Of a stretch of 64,000 nucleotides of DNA, positions 30,177-41,416 are shown piece by piece. The notes under the pieces are model-generated. The model was not told the origin of the DNA, did no database searches, and saw nothing but the letters and a program-made list of their open reading frames with translations. The DNA lies in assembly GCF_002902285.1 (NCBI RefSeq), contig NZ_PPRU01000019.1:23029-87028 (forward strand), in the 5' to 3' direction. The translations under genes and the position numbers were made by a program. Numbering within the stretch: the stretch's first letter is position 1; the number at the start of each line of letters is the position of its first letter. This stretch comes from Staphylococcus simulans (lineage in GTDB: Bacteria; Bacillota; Bacilli; Staphylococcales; Staphylococcaceae).

Positions 30177-31293
30177 ATGGAACTATCTGAAATTAAGCGT
30201 AATATCGCGAACTATAGTGAAAAATTAGAACAACTTAGGGGGTCTCTTTGACTTAGAAGAAAAAGAGACAAACATCCAAGAATATGAAGAAATGATGACA
30301 GAACCGACATTCTGGGATGATCAAAATAAAGCGCAAGAAATTATCGATAAAAATAATGCGTTAAAGTCAGTAGTGCAAGGCTATCGTGATTTAGAAGCAG
30401 AAATCGAAGATATGAACGCGACGCACGAATTACTGCAAGAAGAATATGATGAAGATTTAAAAGCAGACTTAGAAGAAGAAACTGTAAACTTTAAAAGTAA
30501 ATTAGACGAATTTGAATTACAGTTATTATTAAATGGACCTTATGATGATAACAATGCAATCTTAGAATTGCATCCAGGTGCCGGCGGTACAGAATCACAA
30601 GACTGGGCGAGCATGTTGCTTCGTATGTATCAACGCTATGCTGAAGATAAAAACTTTAAAGTAGAAGTAGCAGATTATTTACCTGGTGATGAAGCGGGCG
30701 TTAAAAGTGTGACATTGTTAATCAAAGGTCATAATGCGTATGGCTATTTAAAAGCTGAAAAAGGTGTGCATCGTTTAGTACGTATTTCACCGTTCGACTC
30801 ATCAGGCAGACGTCATACGTCATTCGTTTCTTGTGATGTCATCCCTGAATTCAATAATAATGAAATCGAAATCGATATTAACCCGGATGATATTACAGTC
30901 GATACGTTCAGAGCATCAGGTGCCGGTGGTCAGCACATCAACAAAACAGAGTCTGCCATCCGTATTACCCACCATCCAACAGGTATTGTAGTAAATAACC
31001 AAAACGAACGTTCACAAATTAAGAACCGTGAAGCGGCTATGAAAATGTTGAAATCTAAATTGTATCAATTGAAATTAGAAGAACAAGAAAAAGAAATGGC
31101 TGAAATCCGAGGCGAACAAAAAGACATCGGCTGGGGCAGTCAGATTCGTTCTTATGTTTTCCATCCATATTCAATGGTGAAAGATCACCGTACGAATGAA
31201 GAAACAGGTAACGTTAACGCAGTAATGGATGGAGAAATAGGACCATTCATTGAAGCGTACTTACGTACACAAATGGATAACCGTGACGCGTAA
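30177..31293 (+). CDS. prfB: Peptide chain release factor 2 (programmed +1 frameshift)
   Basis: Recognises UGA and UAA stop codons and releases the finished protein. The first 24 codons (30177-30248) end at an in-frame UGA; ribosomes shift +1 at CTT-TGA-C (30246-30252), helped by the Shine-Dalgarno-like AGGGGG just before. The rest reads from GAC at 30250 to 31293, giving 371 residues. The GGQ motif is in [15 protein letters not shown], and the RF2 codon-reading motif SPF is in [15 protein letters not shown]. This is the known RF2 self-regulation: low RF2 favours frameshifting. Confidence 0.97.
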
Positions 31294-31304
31294 TGTCACA
31301 AATC

Positions 31305-31342
31305 AAGACCAGAGTATAATATACTTTGGTCTTTTATTTTTT
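31305..31342 (+). terminator. Terminator of prfB
   Basis: AAGACCA-AGTAT pairs with ATACT-TGGTCTT around the loop AAT, followed by TTATTTTTT. Confidence 0.8.
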
Positions 31343-31621
31343 ATCAAACAAAAAACATTATTGATAAAAGTAAATTTAGATGTTAAATGCATGAGTTAAT
31401 ATTACTGTTATGTTACAAAGAATCCTATTAAAAAGGTTAATAAGCGTACTAGTGCCAATGATTTAGTTTAATTGACAGAAAGTTTCTTTGATTTAGAGAT
31501 TAAACGATAGTATAACGTTTATATTACAACTCTATAACATTCCACCTAGAGCGGAAGGGTTGTGCTATATTGGATTTATCAATTAATGATTAAAAAATGA
31601 CAGCAAAGGATGAAATAATAA
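31343..31621. other. Intergenic stretch upstream of the LysM-CHAP gene
   Basis: No gene seen. It contains a WalR box (31523-31539) and otherwise AT-rich sequence expected to hold the promoter. Confidence 0.5.
31523..31539 (-). promoter_or_regulatory. WalR binding site
   Basis: On the minus strand the sequence reads TGTTAT-AGAGT-TGTAAT, an exact match to the WalR consensus TGTWAH-N5-TGTWAH. It lies 83-99 bases upstream of a LysM-CHAP wall hydrolase gene, the class of gene that the essential WalKR system controls in staphylococci. Confidence 0.75.
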
Positions 31622-32557
31622 ATGAAGAAAGCTTTATTACTATCAGCATCATCATTAACTCTATTAACAGCATTGAATGGTGTTGCATCTGCAGAACAAA
31701 CGCATGTAGTTAAAGAAGATGCTAAGTTAAGCGAAGTTGCAGCTTTGTTTGCCACTACTACTGATGAAATTAAATCACTTAATAAATTAAGCCAAGACGA
31801 AGTTAAAAAAGACACTGCTTTAGTATTACCTGACACAGACGTTGTAGAAGTTAAAGCAGGAGACACTTTAAAATCAATCGCAGCAGCACATAAAATCTCT
31901 TTAGATCAATTATACAAATTAAACCCAGGCGTGACACACATCATTTTACCTGGCGATATTTTAGCAGTTTCTGACAAAGGTGCAGCGCATTTAGAAGCGT
32001 TACATACTGGTAAAGCTGTACCACAAACAGAACAAAAATCTGGTCAAGCAACAGCAAACTATGATGCACCAGCACACACAACATCAGCTCCTGTAAACTA
32101 TACTGCTGATGCAGCTTATAACACAAGCTACACTAGTTATGAAGCACCATCTTATAACTATTCACAATCATATAGTGCACCAACAACTTCTTATAGTGCA
32201 CCTTCATATCAAACAAGTGCACCATCTTATTATTCAGGTGCAAACCTTTACACTGCAGGTCAATGTACTTCATACGCATTCGATCGCGCAGGCGGTAAAG
32301 TAGGTTCAACTTGGGGTAACGCAAATAACTGGGCAAACGCAGCGGCAGCAGCGGGACACACAGTAAACAATATTCCAGCAGCAGGTTCAATCATGCAATC
32401 TTCAGCAGGTGCATACGGTCACGTAGCATATGTTGAAGGTGTTAACAGCGACGGTTCAGTTCGTGTATCTGAAATGAACTACGGCTATGGTCCAGGTGTC
32501 GTAACTTCACGTACGATTTCAGCTGGTCAAGCAAGCGGTTATAACTTCATTCACTAA
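31622..32557 (+). CDS. Secreted LysM-CHAP cell-wall hydrolase
   Basis: A 311-residue secreted protein. Residues 1-24 form a signal peptide ending VASA. Two LysM-type wall-binding repeats follow (roughly 27-72 and 75-117), then a Ser/Tyr/Pro-rich linker with repeated [12 protein letters not shown] units (about 145-202). A C-terminal CHAP amidase domain ends the protein, with catalytic Cys in [10 protein letters not shown] near residue 213 and His in YGHVAYVEG near residue 267. It resembles the Sle1/SsaA group, cleaving peptidoglycan during growth or cell separation. A WalR box upstream supports this. The exact orthologue name is not certain. Confidence 0.92.
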   Translation: MKKALLLSASSLTLLTALNGVASAEQTHVVKEDAKLSEVAALFATTTDEIKSLNKLSQDEVKKDTALVLPDTDVVEVKAGDTLKSIAAAHKISLDQLYKLNPGVTHIILPGDILAVSDKGAAHLEALHTGKAVPQTEQKSGQATANYDAPAHTTSAPVNYTADAAYNTSYTSYEAPSYNYSQSYSAPTTSYSAPSYQTSAPSYYSGANLYTAGQCTSYAFDRAGGKVGSTWGNANNWANAAAAAGHTVNNIPAAGSIMQSSAGAYGHVAYVEGVNSDGSVRVSEMNYGYGPGVVTSRTISAGQASGYNFIH

Positions 32558-32570
32558 TTAAAAAATGATT

Positions 32571-32608
32571 CGCACTGTTCTCTATTAAGAGGATGGTGCT
32601 TTTTTTAT
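32571..32608 (+). terminator. Terminator of the LysM-CHAP gene
   Basis: GCACTGTTCTCT pairs with AGAGGATGGTGC, allowing G-T pairs, followed by TTTTTTT. Confidence 0.75.
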
Positions 32609-32823
32609 TGGTACAAGTTAAATGTAAAGGTTAAGTAAATCGGAAATAAATGCTTTAAATTACAGAAAGAAAAATGGTAAAGTTAAAGCAACTTCAGACA
32701 TTGTGTGAAGGAAAACCACATATATTATTATAAAGTTCATAAATATAAACTCTTTATTCGTTATATTTCCGCTAGTAAAAGAAAAGTGTTTTAATAAAAT
32801 TGAAAGTAATCGTGATAAAGTGC

Positions 32824-32853
32824 TTGATATATATTCGTGTATGCGGGTATAAT
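32824..32853 (+). promoter_or_regulatory. Promoter of the HD-domain gene
   Basis: -35 TTGATA (32824-32829) and -10 TATAAT (32848-32853) with an 18-base spacer, about 32 bases before the GTG start. The rest of the 32609-32885 stretch shows no gene. Confidence 0.65.
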
Positions 32854-32885
32854 ATTTGATTAAATAGATAAGGGGTGAGCTCAAC

Positions 32886-33527
32886 GTGGGTGTACATCAA
32901 TATTTTAAAAGATTATCTGATTTAGAAAAGCTGATACGCTTGCCTGGTAAATTCAAGTATTTTGAGCATAATGTAGCAGCACATTCATTTAAAGTAACGA
33001 AAATAGCGCAATACTTAGCCACAGTAGAAGAACATCATGGCAATGAAATTGATTGGAAAAGCTTATATGAAAAAGCTTTGAATCATGACTTTGCGGAAGT
33101 ATTTACAGGGGATATTAAAACGCCTGTGAAATATGCCAGCCGTGATTTGAAGAAATTGTTCTCGCAAGTGGAAGAAGAGATGGTAGATAATTTTATTAGA
33201 GAAGAATTTCCGGAAGAATATCAAGATGTTTACAGAGAACGTCTGCAAGAAGGCAAAGATGATTCTTTAGAAGGTCAAATTTTGGCAGTAGCTGATAAAA
33301 TCGACTTGTTATATGAAACATTTGGTGAAATTCAAAAGCGTAATCCAGACTCACTTTTCTTTGAAATTTATGAAATGTCTTTAGAAACTATTATGCAGTT
33401 TGATCACTTAGTGTCCGTTCAAGATTTTATCGAGAACGTCATCCCTGAAATGTTAACGGAAAACTTCATTCCACGTTCAGAGTTACGAGAATTAACAATG
33501 TCGATTTTAAATAAAAGAGACGGGTGA
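32886..33527 (+). CDS. HD-domain phosphohydrolase (YfbR-like)
   Basis: A 213-residue cytosolic metal-dependent hydrolase. HD residues are visible in EHNVAAHSFKV near residue 27 and NHDFAEVFTGDIKTPVKY near residue 61, with a further Asp in AVADKIDLLYE near residue 137. The pattern fits the YfbR/YqeK-like nucleotidase group, so a 5'-nucleotidase role is possible but not shown. Starts at GTG behind AAGGGGTGAG; the csbA gene follows six bases later. Confidence 0.8.
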   Translation: MGVHQYFKRLSDLEKLIRLPGKFKYFEHNVAAHSFKVTKIAQYLATVEEHHGNEIDWKSLYEKALNHDFAEVFTGDIKTPVKYASRDLKKLFSQVEEEMVDNFIREEFPEEYQDVYRERLQEGKDDSLEGQILAVADKIDLLYETFGEIQKRNPDSLFFEIYEMSLETIMQFDHLVSVQDFIENVIPEMLTENFIPRSELRELTMSILNKRDG

Positions 33528-33533
33528 CCGCTT

Positions 33534-33776
33534 ATGCATCTCATTTGGTATCTTTGTGCCTCATTTTTCCCATGTATACTTGTTGTACTATTTAGTGTAG
33601 TAACGAAAAATAAATGGGTCGGCGCAATTGTGACATTAATGCTGATCGGCGGTTCTATATATAAAGGATTCTTTCATAGTGAATGGATTATTTTTATAGA
33701 TGTTGTATCTCTGCTGGCTGGTTTTGTGATTGTAGATCAATTGCGTCTTCATAAACAGCATGAAGATGATCGTTGA
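33534..33776 (+). CDS. csbA: CsbA family small membrane protein
   Basis: An 80-residue protein with two to three membrane helices (about residues 3-23, 29-48 and 50-70) and a charged tail. It matches CsbA, a small membrane protein of unknown function under general-stress control in Bacillus and encoded upstream of uvrBA, as here. Six bases downstream of the HD-domain gene, so co-transcribed. Confidence 0.8.
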   Translation: MHLIWYLCASFFPCILVVLFSVVTKNKWVGAIVTLMLIGGSIYKGFFHSEWIIFIDVVSLLAGFVIVDQLRLHKQHEDDR

Positions 33777-33790
33777 ATAGAAATGAAACA

Positions 33791-33822
33791 GGTGCTTGTC
33801 TAAAAAAGACAAGTGCTTTTTG
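33791..33822 (+). terminator. Terminator of csbA
   Basis: GTGCTTGTC pairs with GACAAGTGC around TAAAAAA, followed by TTTTTG. Confidence 0.75.
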
Positions 33823-33845
33823 TTTGGGGAAAAAGAGTAGTTTTA

Positions 33846-33893
33846 CGAACAGATGTTTGTATCTTTTTGACAGAATCTGTTACAATATATAGT
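33846..33893 (+). promoter_or_regulatory. uvrB promoter region with LexA box
   Basis: CGAACAGATGTTTG (33846-33859) matches the Gram-positive LexA consensus CGAACATATGTTCG at 12 of 14 positions. A possible -35 TTGACA (33867-33872) and -10 TATAGT (33888-33893) follow, though their 15-base spacing is short. uvrBA is an SOS operon in staphylococci. The remaining ~210 bases to uvrB are an untranslated leader with no gene seen. Confidence 0.7.
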
Positions 33894-34105
33894 GATGTAA
33901 AAAGTTTGAAATAGAGTAATTGAGAGTATAGAAAGACTAAATAGAACGATGAAATGAGATTTTGGGAAGTTGCGAATTAACCAGCTTAATTGCAATCTCA
34001 ACATGAAGTATATGGTTGGGACAGACGACAAGTGTCTCAACCTATTTATATTTTAAAACTCATATTTTTCTATAGAAGTGTCAATAAAGGAGGATACCGA
34101 ATTTT

Positions 34106-36088
34106 ATGGAACATCATCCATTTAAAATTGTTTCTGAGTTTACCCCGCAAGGTGACCAACCAGCCGCTATCGAAAAAATTTCAAAGGGTATTAAAGAAGG
34201 TAAACGTCACCAAACGTTACTCGGAGCAACAGGTACAGGTAAGACCTTTACGATGAGTAATGTCATTCAACAAGCGGGCAAACCGACATTAGTATTAGCC
34301 CATAACAAGACCTTAGCTGGTCAATTATATAATGAGTTCAAAGAATTTTTCCCAGAAAATAGAGTAGAGTACTTTGTCAGCTTCTATGATTATTATCAAC
34401 CAGAAGCTTATGTGCCATCTACTGACACATTTATCGAAAAAGATGCGACAATCAATGATGAAATTGACCAATTACGTCACTCAGCAACAAGTTCACTCTT
34501 TGAGCGTGACGATGTCATTGTTGTTGCCAGTGTCAGCAGTATCTTCGGTTTAGGGGATCCTTCTGAATATAGCAGTTTAGTAGTTAACGTCCGTCAAGGA
34601 ATGGAAATGGATCGCAGTCAATTTCTACGTGCATTAGTAGATATTCAATATTCAAGAAACGACATCGACTTTAAACGCGGGACATTCAGAGTTCGCGGTG
34701 ATGTAGTAGAAGTCTTCCCGGCGTCTCGAGATGAAATGTGTATCCGTGTAGAATTCTTCGGTGATGAAATTGATCGTATCAGCGAAGTAAACTATTTAAC
34801 AGGTGAAGTATTACGTGAAAGAGAACACTTCTCTATCTTCCCGGCATCCCACTTCGTAACTAGAGATGAAAAATTGGAATTAGCGATTCAACGTATCGAA
34901 AAAGAATTAGCAGATCGCTTAAAGTATTTAAGAGAGAATAATAAATTATTAGAAGCGCAACGCTTAGAACAACGTACGAACTATGACCTTGAAATGATGA
35001 GAGAGATGGGCTTTTGTTCAGGAATTGAGAACTATTCAGTCCACTTGAGTTTAAGAGATTATGGTTCAACACCGTATACGTTATTAGATTATTTCGGTGA
35101 TGACTGGTTAATTATGATTGATGAATCTCACGTTACATTACCACAAGTCAGAGGGATGTATAACGGAGATAAAGCACGTAAACAAGTTTTAGTTGACCAT
35201 GGTTTCAGACTTCCGAGTGCTTTGGATAACCGTCCATTAACATTCGAAGAGTTTGAGAAGAAAGCACATCAATTAGTTTATGTGACTGCGACACCTGGGC
35301 CTTATGAACTAGAACATTCAGATGAAGTTGTTGAGCAAATTATTCGACCAACGGGCTTATTAGACCCTAAAATAGATGTCCGTCCGACGAAGAATCAAAT
35401 TGATGATTTATTAAGTGAAATTCAAGATAGAATTGATAAAAATGAACGTGTACTCATTACAACGTTAACGAAAAAGATGAGTGAAGATTTAACGACTTAT
35501 ATGAAAGAAGCGGGAATTAAAGTCAATTACCTGCATTCAGAAATAAAAACATTAGAACGAATTGAAATCATTCGTGACTTACGTATGGGTACGTATGATG
35601 CGGTTGTCGGTATTAACTTACTAAGAGAAGGTATTGATATCCCAGAAGTTTCTTTAGTTGTAATTTTAGATGCGGATAAAGAAGGTTTCTTACGTTCTAA
35701 CCGTTCATTAATTCAAACCATCGGCCGTGCTGCGCGTAATGAGCATGGTGAAGTAATCATGTATGCGGATAAGATTACAGATTCTATGCAGTATGCGATT
35801 GATGAAACAGAACGTCGTCGTAAAATTCAACAAGCATACAACGAAGAACATGGTATTACACCGAAAACAATTCGTAAGAAAATCCATGACGTTATTAGTG
35901 CGACAGTGGAAACAGATGAAGAAAATGAAAAAGAACAAAAAGTCGTACCTAAGAAATTAACGAAAAAAGAACGTGAAAAAACAATTGAAAATATAGAAAA
36001 AGAAATGAAACAAGCAGCGAAAGACTTAGACTTTGAGCGAGCAACAGAGCTAAGAGACATGTTGTTTGAACTGAAAGCAGAAGGGTGA
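34106..36088 (+). CDS. uvrB: Excinuclease ABC subunit B
   Basis: DNA-damage verification helicase of nucleotide excision repair; loads on DNA with UvrA and recruits UvrC. In 660 residues: Walker A GATGTGKT near residue 39, the beta-hairpin [12 protein letters not shown] near residue 92, DESHVTLPQ near residue 337, helicase motifs [10 protein letters not shown] and QTIGRAARN, and the C-terminal UVR domain near residues 624-655. ATG is preceded by AAAGGAGG. uvrA follows ten bases after the stop. Confidence 0.98.
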   Translation: MEHHPFKIVSEFTPQGDQPAAIEKISKGIKEGKRHQTLLGATGTGKTFTMSNVIQQAGKPTLVLAHNKTLAGQLYNEFKEFFPENRVEYFVSFYDYYQPEAYVPSTDTFIEKDATINDEIDQLRHSATSSLFERDDVIVVASVSSIFGLGDPSEYSSLVVNVRQGMEMDRSQFLRALVDIQYSRNDIDFKRGTFRVRGDVVEVFPASRDEMCIRVEFFGDEIDRISEVNYLTGEVLREREHFSIFPASHFVTRDEKLELAIQRIEKELADRLKYLRENNKLLEAQRLEQRTNYDLEMMREMGFCSGIENYSVHLSLRDYGSTPYTLLDYFGDDWLIMIDESHVTLPQVRGMYNGDKARKQVLVDHGFRLPSALDNRPLTFEEFEKKAHQLVYVTATPGPYELEHSDEVVEQIIRPTGLLDPKIDVRPTKNQIDDLLSEIQDRIDKNERVLITTLTKKMSEDLTTYMKEAGIKVNYLHSEIKTLERIEIIRDLRMGTYDAVVGINLLREGIDIPEVSLVVILDADKEGFLRSNRSLIQTIGRAARNEHGEVIMYADKITDSMQYAIDETERRRKIQQAYNEEHGITPKTIRKKIHDVISATVETDEENEKEQKVVPKKLTKKEREKTIENIEKEMKQAAKDLDFERATELRDMLFELKAEG

Positions 36089-36098
36089 GGTGACATGT

Positions 36099-38948
36099 GT
36101 GAGTAAGAAAGATCCATCTATTGTGGTCAAAGGTGCACGTGAAAATAATTTAAAAAGTGTCAATGTGGAATTGCCTAAAAATAAATTGATTGTGATGACT
36201 GGACTATCAGGTTCAGGTAAGTCATCTTTGGCTTTCGACACGATTTATGCAGAAGGACAACGCCGTTATGTAGAATCATTAAGTGCTTACGCACGTCAAT
36301 TCTTAGGACAAATGGATAAGCCGGATGTTGATACGATTGAAGGGTTATCTCCGGCAATTTCGATTGACCAAAAAACGACAAGTAAAAACCCGAGATCTAC
36401 GGTTGCGACGGTAACAGAAATTTATGATTATATTCGTTTATTATATGCACGTGTCGGAAAAGCATTTTGTCCACATCATGGTATTGAAATTGAATCACAA
36501 ACAGTACAACAAATGGCTGACCGTATTTTAGAGTTAGAAGAACGTACTAAAATTCAGTTAATGGCACCGATTGTGAATCACCGTAAAGGTTCACATGAAA
36601 AACTGCTTCAAGATATCAGTAAAAAAGGTTATGTACGTGTCAGAGTAGATGGTGACATTCATGATATCAATGATGTGCCAGAACTAGATAAAAATAAAAA
36701 TCATACGATTGAAGTTGTTGTTGACCGTCTTGTGGTGAAAGAAGGTATTGAATCACGTCTGGCTGACTCTATTGAAACAGCGCTAGAACTGGCAGAAGGG
36801 AACTTAACAGTCGATGTGATTGGCGGAGAACCTTTAAAATTCTCTGAAAATCATGCTTGTCCGATTTGCGGATTCAGCATTGGTGAATTAGAACCGCGTA
36901 TGTTCAGTTTCAACAGCCCATTCGGTGCATGTCCAACTTGTGATGGTTTAGGACAAAAATTAAAAGTAGACGTAGATTTGGTTATTCCAGATCCGAATGT
37001 ATCGTTACGTGAAGGTGCGATTGTACCTTGGGAACCAAAAAGTTCTGACTTCTATCCGACATTATTAAAACGTGTCGCAGAAGTGTATAAAATTGATATG
37101 GACAGACCGTTTAAAAAATTAACTGACCGTCAAAAAGACATCATTTTATACGGTTCAAAAGGTAAAGAGATTACTTTTACTTTCGAACAACGTAATGGTG
37201 CATCACGCACAAGAACGATGGAGTTTGAAGGCGTTGTGCCGAACATTGAACGTCGTTATCATGAATCTCCATCAGAATATGTTCGTGAAATGATGCAGAA
37301 ATATATGACGGAATTACCTTGTGAAACATGTCATGGTAAACGTTTAAGCCAAGAAGCATTATCTGTGTATGTTTCAGGTTTGAATATCGGAGAAGTTGTA
37401 GAGTATTCCATTAAAGAAGCATTGCATTTCTTCGAAAATATCGATTTATCTGAACAAGACCGTAAGATTGCAGATTTAATCTTGAAAGAAATTATCTCAA
37501 GATTGTATTTCTTAAATAACGTCGGTTTAGATTATTTAACGTTAAATCGTTCATCAGGTACATTATCTGGTGGTGAAGCGCAACGTATTCGTTTAGCCAC
37601 ACAAATCGGTTCACGTTTAACGGGTGTATTATATGTGTTAGATGAGCCTTCTATTGGTTTGCATCAAAGAGATAATGATCGTTTAATCAACACATTGAAA
37701 GAAATGCGTGATTTAGGTAATACGCTGATTGTGGTTGAACATGATGATGATACGATGAGAGAAGCGGATTATCTTGTAGACGTAGGCCCTGGTGCAGGCG
37801 ATTACGGTGGTGAAATTGTCGCAGCAGGTACACCTAAACAAGTCATGCGTAATTCTAAATCATTAACAGGTCAGTATCTGAGCGGTAAGAAACGTATTGA
37901 AGTCCCAGAACATCGCAGACCTGTGACAGACCGTAAACTAAAAGTACGCGGTGCCAGCAGTAACAACTTGAAAGACGTAGATGTAGACTTCCCGCTTTCT
38001 ACAATGACTGTTGTTACAGGTGTTTCTGGGTCAGGTAAAAGTTCATTAGTGAACGAAGTACTGTATAAAACATTGGCACAAAAATTAAACCGTTCGAAAA
38101 TCAGACCAGGTAAAGTGGATAAAATTGAAGGTATTGATCAACTTGATAAAGTGATTGATATTGACCAATCCCCAATTGGACGTACACCACGTTCAAACCC
38201 AGCAACTTACACAGGCGTTTTTGATGATATCCGTGATGTTTTCGCATCAACAAACGAAGCGAAAATCAGAGGGTATCAAAAAGGACGTTTCAGCTTTAAC
38301 GTTAAAGGTGGACGTTGTGAAGCATGTAAAGGTGACGGGATTATCAAAATTGAAATGCATTTCTTACCAGATGTGTATGTACCTTGTGAAGTATGTGGCG
38401 GTAAACGCTATAACCGTGAAACGTTAGAAGTGACTTATAAAGGTAAAAATATCTCTGAAGTATTAGAAATGACCGCTGAAGATGCGACACATTTCTTTGA
38501 AAATATCCCTAAAATCAAACGTAAGCTACAAACATTAGTCGATGTTGGTTTAGGTTACGTGAAGCTCGGCCAACCTGCGACGACATTGTCAGGCGGGGAA
38601 GCTCAGCGTGTGAAACTCGCATCAGAACTGCATAAACGTTCAACAGGCCGTTCTATCTATATCTTAGATGAACCAACAACAGGTCTGCATGTGGATGACA
38701 TTCGTCGTTTATTAAAAGTATTGAATCGTATTGTAGATAACGGAGATACTGTTGTGATAATTGAGCATAACTTGGATGTCATAAAAACAGCAGATTACTT
38801 GATTGATTTAGGTCCTGAAGGCGGCGATGGCGGAGGAACAATCGTTGCGACAGGTACACCTGAAGAAATCGCCGCATCTCCAGATTCTTATACAGGCAAA
38901 TATTTGAAAACAGTATTAGAACGTGATGCAGCACAAACAAGTCAATAA
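36099..38948 (+). CDS. uvrA: Excinuclease ABC subunit A
   Basis: Damage-sensing ABC-type ATPase of nucleotide excision repair. In 949 residues: two ATPase modules with Walker [10 protein letters not shown] near residue 31 and GVSGSGKSS near residue 640, signatures [12 protein letters not shown] and [12 protein letters not shown], and zinc-finger cysteine pairs (CPIC/CPTC, CETC, CEAC/CEVC). GTG at 36099 lies about five bases after GAGGTGA; the GTG at 36090 belongs to this ribosome site. Co-transcribed with uvrB under LexA. Confidence 0.97.
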   Translation: MSKKDPSIVVKGARENNLKSVNVELPKNKLIVMTGLSGSGKSSLAFDTIYAEGQRRYVESLSAYARQFLGQMDKPDVDTIEGLSPAISIDQKTTSKNPRSTVATVTEIYDYIRLLYARVGKAFCPHHGIEIESQTVQQMADRILELEERTKIQLMAPIVNHRKGSHEKLLQDISKKGYVRVRVDGDIHDINDVPELDKNKNHTIEVVVDRLVVKEGIESRLADSIETALELAEGNLTVDVIGGEPLKFSENHACPICGFSIGELEPRMFSFNSPFGACPTCDGLGQKLKVDVDLVIPDPNVSLREGAIVPWEPKSSDFYPTLLKRVAEVYKIDMDRPFKKLTDRQKDIILYGSKGKEITFTFEQRNGASRTRTMEFEGVVPNIERRYHESPSEYVREMMQKYMTELPCETCHGKRLSQEALSVYVSGLNIGEVVEYSIKEALHFFENIDLSEQDRKIADLILKEIISRLYFLNNVGLDYLTLNRSSGTLSGGEAQRIRLATQIGSRLTGVLYVLDEPSIGLHQRDNDRLINTLKEMRDLGNTLIVVEHDDDTMREADYLVDVGPGAGDYGGEIVAAGTPKQVMRNSKSLTGQYLSGKKRIEVPEHRRPVTDRKLKVRGASSNNLKDVDVDFPLSTMTVVTGVSGSGKSSLVNEVLYKTLAQKLNRSKIRPGKVDKIEGIDQLDKVIDIDQSPIGRTPRSNPATYTGVFDDIRDVFASTNEAKIRGYQKGRFSFNVKGGRCEACKGDGIIKIEMHFLPDVYVPCEVCGGKRYNRETLEVTYKGKNISEVLEMTAEDATHFFENIPKIKRKLQTLVDVGLGYVKLGQPATTLSGGEAQRVKLASELHKRSTGRSIYILDEPTTGLHVDDIRRLLKVLNRIVDNGDTVVIIEHNLDVIKTADYLIDLGPEGGDGGGTIVATGTPEEIAASPDSYTGKYLKTVLERDAAQTSQ

Positions 38949-38955
38949 CCAGATT

Positions 38956-38992
38956 AAGACATTTCACTTAAAGCAGTGGAATGTCTTTTTTT
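38956..38992 (+). terminator. Terminator of uvrBA
   Basis: AAGACATT-CACT pairs with AGTG-AATGTCTT, followed by TTTTTTT. Confidence 0.85.
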
Positions 38993-39136
38993 ATGACTTC
39001 AAAGAAAAAAGTTTGATTTTTGAACACATATAAGAAATGATAAGATGAATAGAGATAAAACCAATAACGTTTCTGCATTCTTTTTTGATATGATAGAGAT
39101 GAGCATATAACAAAGAATGTTGATTGAGGTGAAAAT

Positions 39137-40069
39137 ATGTTAAGTGCTAGAGCTATAGTAAACAGATTCAAGTTAAATTTAGTAGCCGGAGAAGAAGGAT
39201 TGGATCGTCCGATTCATAATACAGATATTTCACGCCCAGGTTTGGAAATGGCGGGGTACTTTTCGCATTATGCGTCTGACCGTATTCAATTATTAGGGAC
39301 AACTGAATTATCATTTTATAATTTATTACCAGATAAAGAACGACAAGGCAGATTACGTAAGTTATGCCGTCCTGATACACCGGCAATTATCGTTACACGT
39401 GATATTGAGCCGCCAGAAGAATTAGTCAATGCGGCACAAGAGCTCAGTGTACCATTACTCACATCTAAAGATGCGACAACAAGTTTAATGAGCCGATTAA
39501 CTACATATCTTGAACATGAACTTGCGAAAACAACATCTTTACATGGTGTATTAGTAGACGTATATGGTGTAGGTGTTTTAATTACTGGTGATTCTGGTAT
39601 CGGTAAAAGTGAAACAGCGTTAGAGTTAGTAAAACGTGGACACCGTCTTGTTGCGGATGATAATGTGGAGATTCGTGAAATCACGAAAGATGAATTGATT
39701 GGTAAACCGCCGAAATTAATCGAACATTTATTAGAAATCAGAGGACTTGGGATTATTAACGTAATGACGTTATTTGGTGCAGGTTCGATTTTGACAGAGA
39801 AGAAAATCGGTTTGAATATCAATTTGGAAAACTGGGATAAAGATAAGCTATACGACCGTGTAGGTTTGAATGAAGAAACCTTACGTATTTTAGATACTGA
39901 AATCACAAAGAAAACAATTCCGGTAAGACCGGGCAGAAATGTGGCAGTTATTATTGAAGTTGCGGCGATGAATTATCGCTTGAACATTATGGGCATCAAT
40001 ACAGCTGAAGAATTTAACGAACGTTTAAATGCCGAAATACTTAGAAAAAATGAACACAAAGAGGAGTAA
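39137..40069 (+). CDS. hprK: HPr kinase/phosphorylase
   Basis: Phosphorylates HPr at Ser46 in response to sugar-metabolite levels, the trigger for CcpA carbon catabolite control. In 310 residues: Walker [11 protein letters not shown] near residue 151, the HPrK signature around [12 protein letters not shown] near residue 199 and PVRPGRNVA near residue 258. Five bases before lgt; the order hprK-lgt-acyltransferase-TPR-trxB is the staphylococcal one. Confidence 0.97.
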   Translation: MLSARAIVNRFKLNLVAGEEGLDRPIHNTDISRPGLEMAGYFSHYASDRIQLLGTTELSFYNLLPDKERQGRLRKLCRPDTPAIIVTRDIEPPEELVNAAQELSVPLLTSKDATTSLMSRLTTYLEHELAKTTSLHGVLVDVYGVGVLITGDSGIGKSETALELVKRGHRLVADDNVEIREITKDELIGKPPKLIEHLLEIRGLGIINVMTLFGAGSILTEKKIGLNINLENWDKDKLYDRVGLNEETLRILDTEITKKTIPVRPGRNVAVIIEVAAMNYRLNIMGINTAEEFNERLNAEILRKNEHKEE

Positions 40070-40074
40070 GCTAG

Positions 40075-40902
40075 ATGTTGTTTAACTTAGGTTATATTGA
40101 TCCGGTGGCCTTCAGCTTAGGCCCGATTGATGTGCGATGGTATGGGATTATTATTGCCTTCGGGATCTTATTAGGTTATTTTATTGCGCAGGCGACCGCA
40201 AAGAAAGTAGGCTATCATCAAGATGCATTGATTGATATTATCTTTTGGAGTGCTATTTTCGGCTTTGTGGCAGCACGGATTTATTTCGTGATTTTCCAAT
40301 GGCCATACTACGCCGCAAATCCTTCAGAGATACCGATGATATGGCATGGCGGTATCGCCATTCATGGTGGTTTGATTGGTGGATTTATCACAGGCATTAT
40401 TGTGTGTAAAATGAACAATCATAACCCTTGGCAAATTGGAGATATTGTCGCACCAAGTATTATCTTAGCGCAAGGTATTGGACGTTGGGGGAACTTTATG
40501 AACCATGAAGCACATGGGGGACCTGTGTCTCAAAGTTTCCTAGAGAACCTTCATATTCCAAGATTTATTATTGATAATATGTATATTGATGGCCAGTACT
40601 ATCAACCGACTTTCTTATATGAATCAGTTTGGGATGTGCTTGGCTTTGCGTTATTACTATTTTTACGTAAGCACTTAAGAATTGGTGAAACATTCTTCTT
40701 ATACTTGATTTGGTATTCAATCGGCAGATTCTTTGTCGAAGGTATGCGTACAGATAGTTTAATGTTGACAAGCAATATCAGAGTGGCACAGGTGATGTCT
40801 GTTATCTTGATTATTATCAGTGTCGTTATGATTATCTATCGTCGAATGAAGAAACAACCACCTAAATTTAAAGATGCCAGAAACTTGGCATGGCCGAAAT
40901 AA
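40075..40902 (+). CDS. lgt: Prolipoprotein diacylglyceryl transferase
   Basis: Membrane enzyme that attaches diacylglycerol to the lipobox cysteine of prelipoproteins such as SstD. In 275 residues with about seven helices: [14 protein letters not shown] near residue 94, containing the essential His, and the Lgt signature [15 protein letters not shown] near residue 136. Part of the hprK-lgt operon. Confidence 0.97.
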   Translation: MLFNLGYIDPVAFSLGPIDVRWYGIIIAFGILLGYFIAQATAKKVGYHQDALIDIIFWSAIFGFVAARIYFVIFQWPYYAANPSEIPMIWHGGIAIHGGLIGGFITGIIVCKMNNHNPWQIGDIVAPSIILAQGIGRWGNFMNHEAHGGPVSQSFLENLHIPRFIIDNMYIDGQYYQPTFLYESVWDVLGFALLLFLRKHLRIGETFFLYLIWYSIGRFFVEGMRTDSLMLTSNIRVAQVMSVILIIISVVMIIYRRMKKQPPKFKDARNLAWPK

Positions 40903-40913
40903 GAGGAGATTAA

Positions 40914-41396
40914 ATGAGACGTTATAAAAAAGTAGCGGGCAGTCAATCGCAGATTAATCCGCTTTGGAGAATGTATCATTTTATCACAGTGAAAAAAGCG
41001 TTTAGACAAACGATTATGATTGAAATTGCACGGTATATTCCATCGTTGAAATTAAAACGATGGATTTACCGTGCTTGTTTAGGTATGCAGGTTGGAAAGC
41101 ACACAGCTTTTGCCTATAAAGTGATGCCGGATATCTTATATCCGCATCTAATTCAAGTTGGAGATAATTGTGTGATAGGGTATAATACAACAATATTGAC
41201 CCATGAATTTTTAGTTTCAGAGTTGAGAGTGGGAAAAGTTGAAATCGGTCATCATACATTAATCGGTGCCAATGTGACAATTTTACCTGGGGTTAAAATT
41301 GGTAGTCATGTCAAAATCGGTGCAGGTACGGTAGTTAATAAAGATGTACCAGATGGCGCTTTAGCTTTCGGCAATCCCATGCAGATCAGATTATAA
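40914..41396 (+). CDS. Left-handed beta-helix acyltransferase
   Basis: A 160-residue hexapeptide-repeat acyltransferase. The C-terminal half shows I-G-x-x-T/V-x-I turns: VGDNCVIGYNTTI, IGHHTLIGANVTILPGVKIGSHVKIGAG, ending in VVNKDVPDGALAFGNPMQ, typical of the maltose/galactoside/NodL acetyltransferase group. Acceptor unknown. Twelve bases after lgt, so in the same operon. Confidence 0.85.
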   Translation: MRRYKKVAGSQSQINPLWRMYHFITVKKAFRQTIMIEIARYIPSLKLKRWIYRACLGMQVGKHTAFAYKVMPDILYPHLIQVGDNCVIGYNTTILTHEFLVSELRVGKVEIGHHTLIGANVTILPGVKIGSHVKIGAGTVVNKDVPDGALAFGNPMQIRL

Positions 41397-41416
41397 GTGA
41401 GAGGAGGGGCAATACA

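Noticed and set aside
34106..34256. Out-of-frame ORF covering the uvrB start (33990-34256)
   Set aside because: It runs through the uvrB leader and start in a different frame and has no ribosome site or known similarity.
36175..36381. Antisense and alternative-frame ORFs inside uvrA, uvrB, secA, nrdE and others
   Set aside because: They lie wholly within strongly conserved genes, lack ribosome sites and resemble no known protein.
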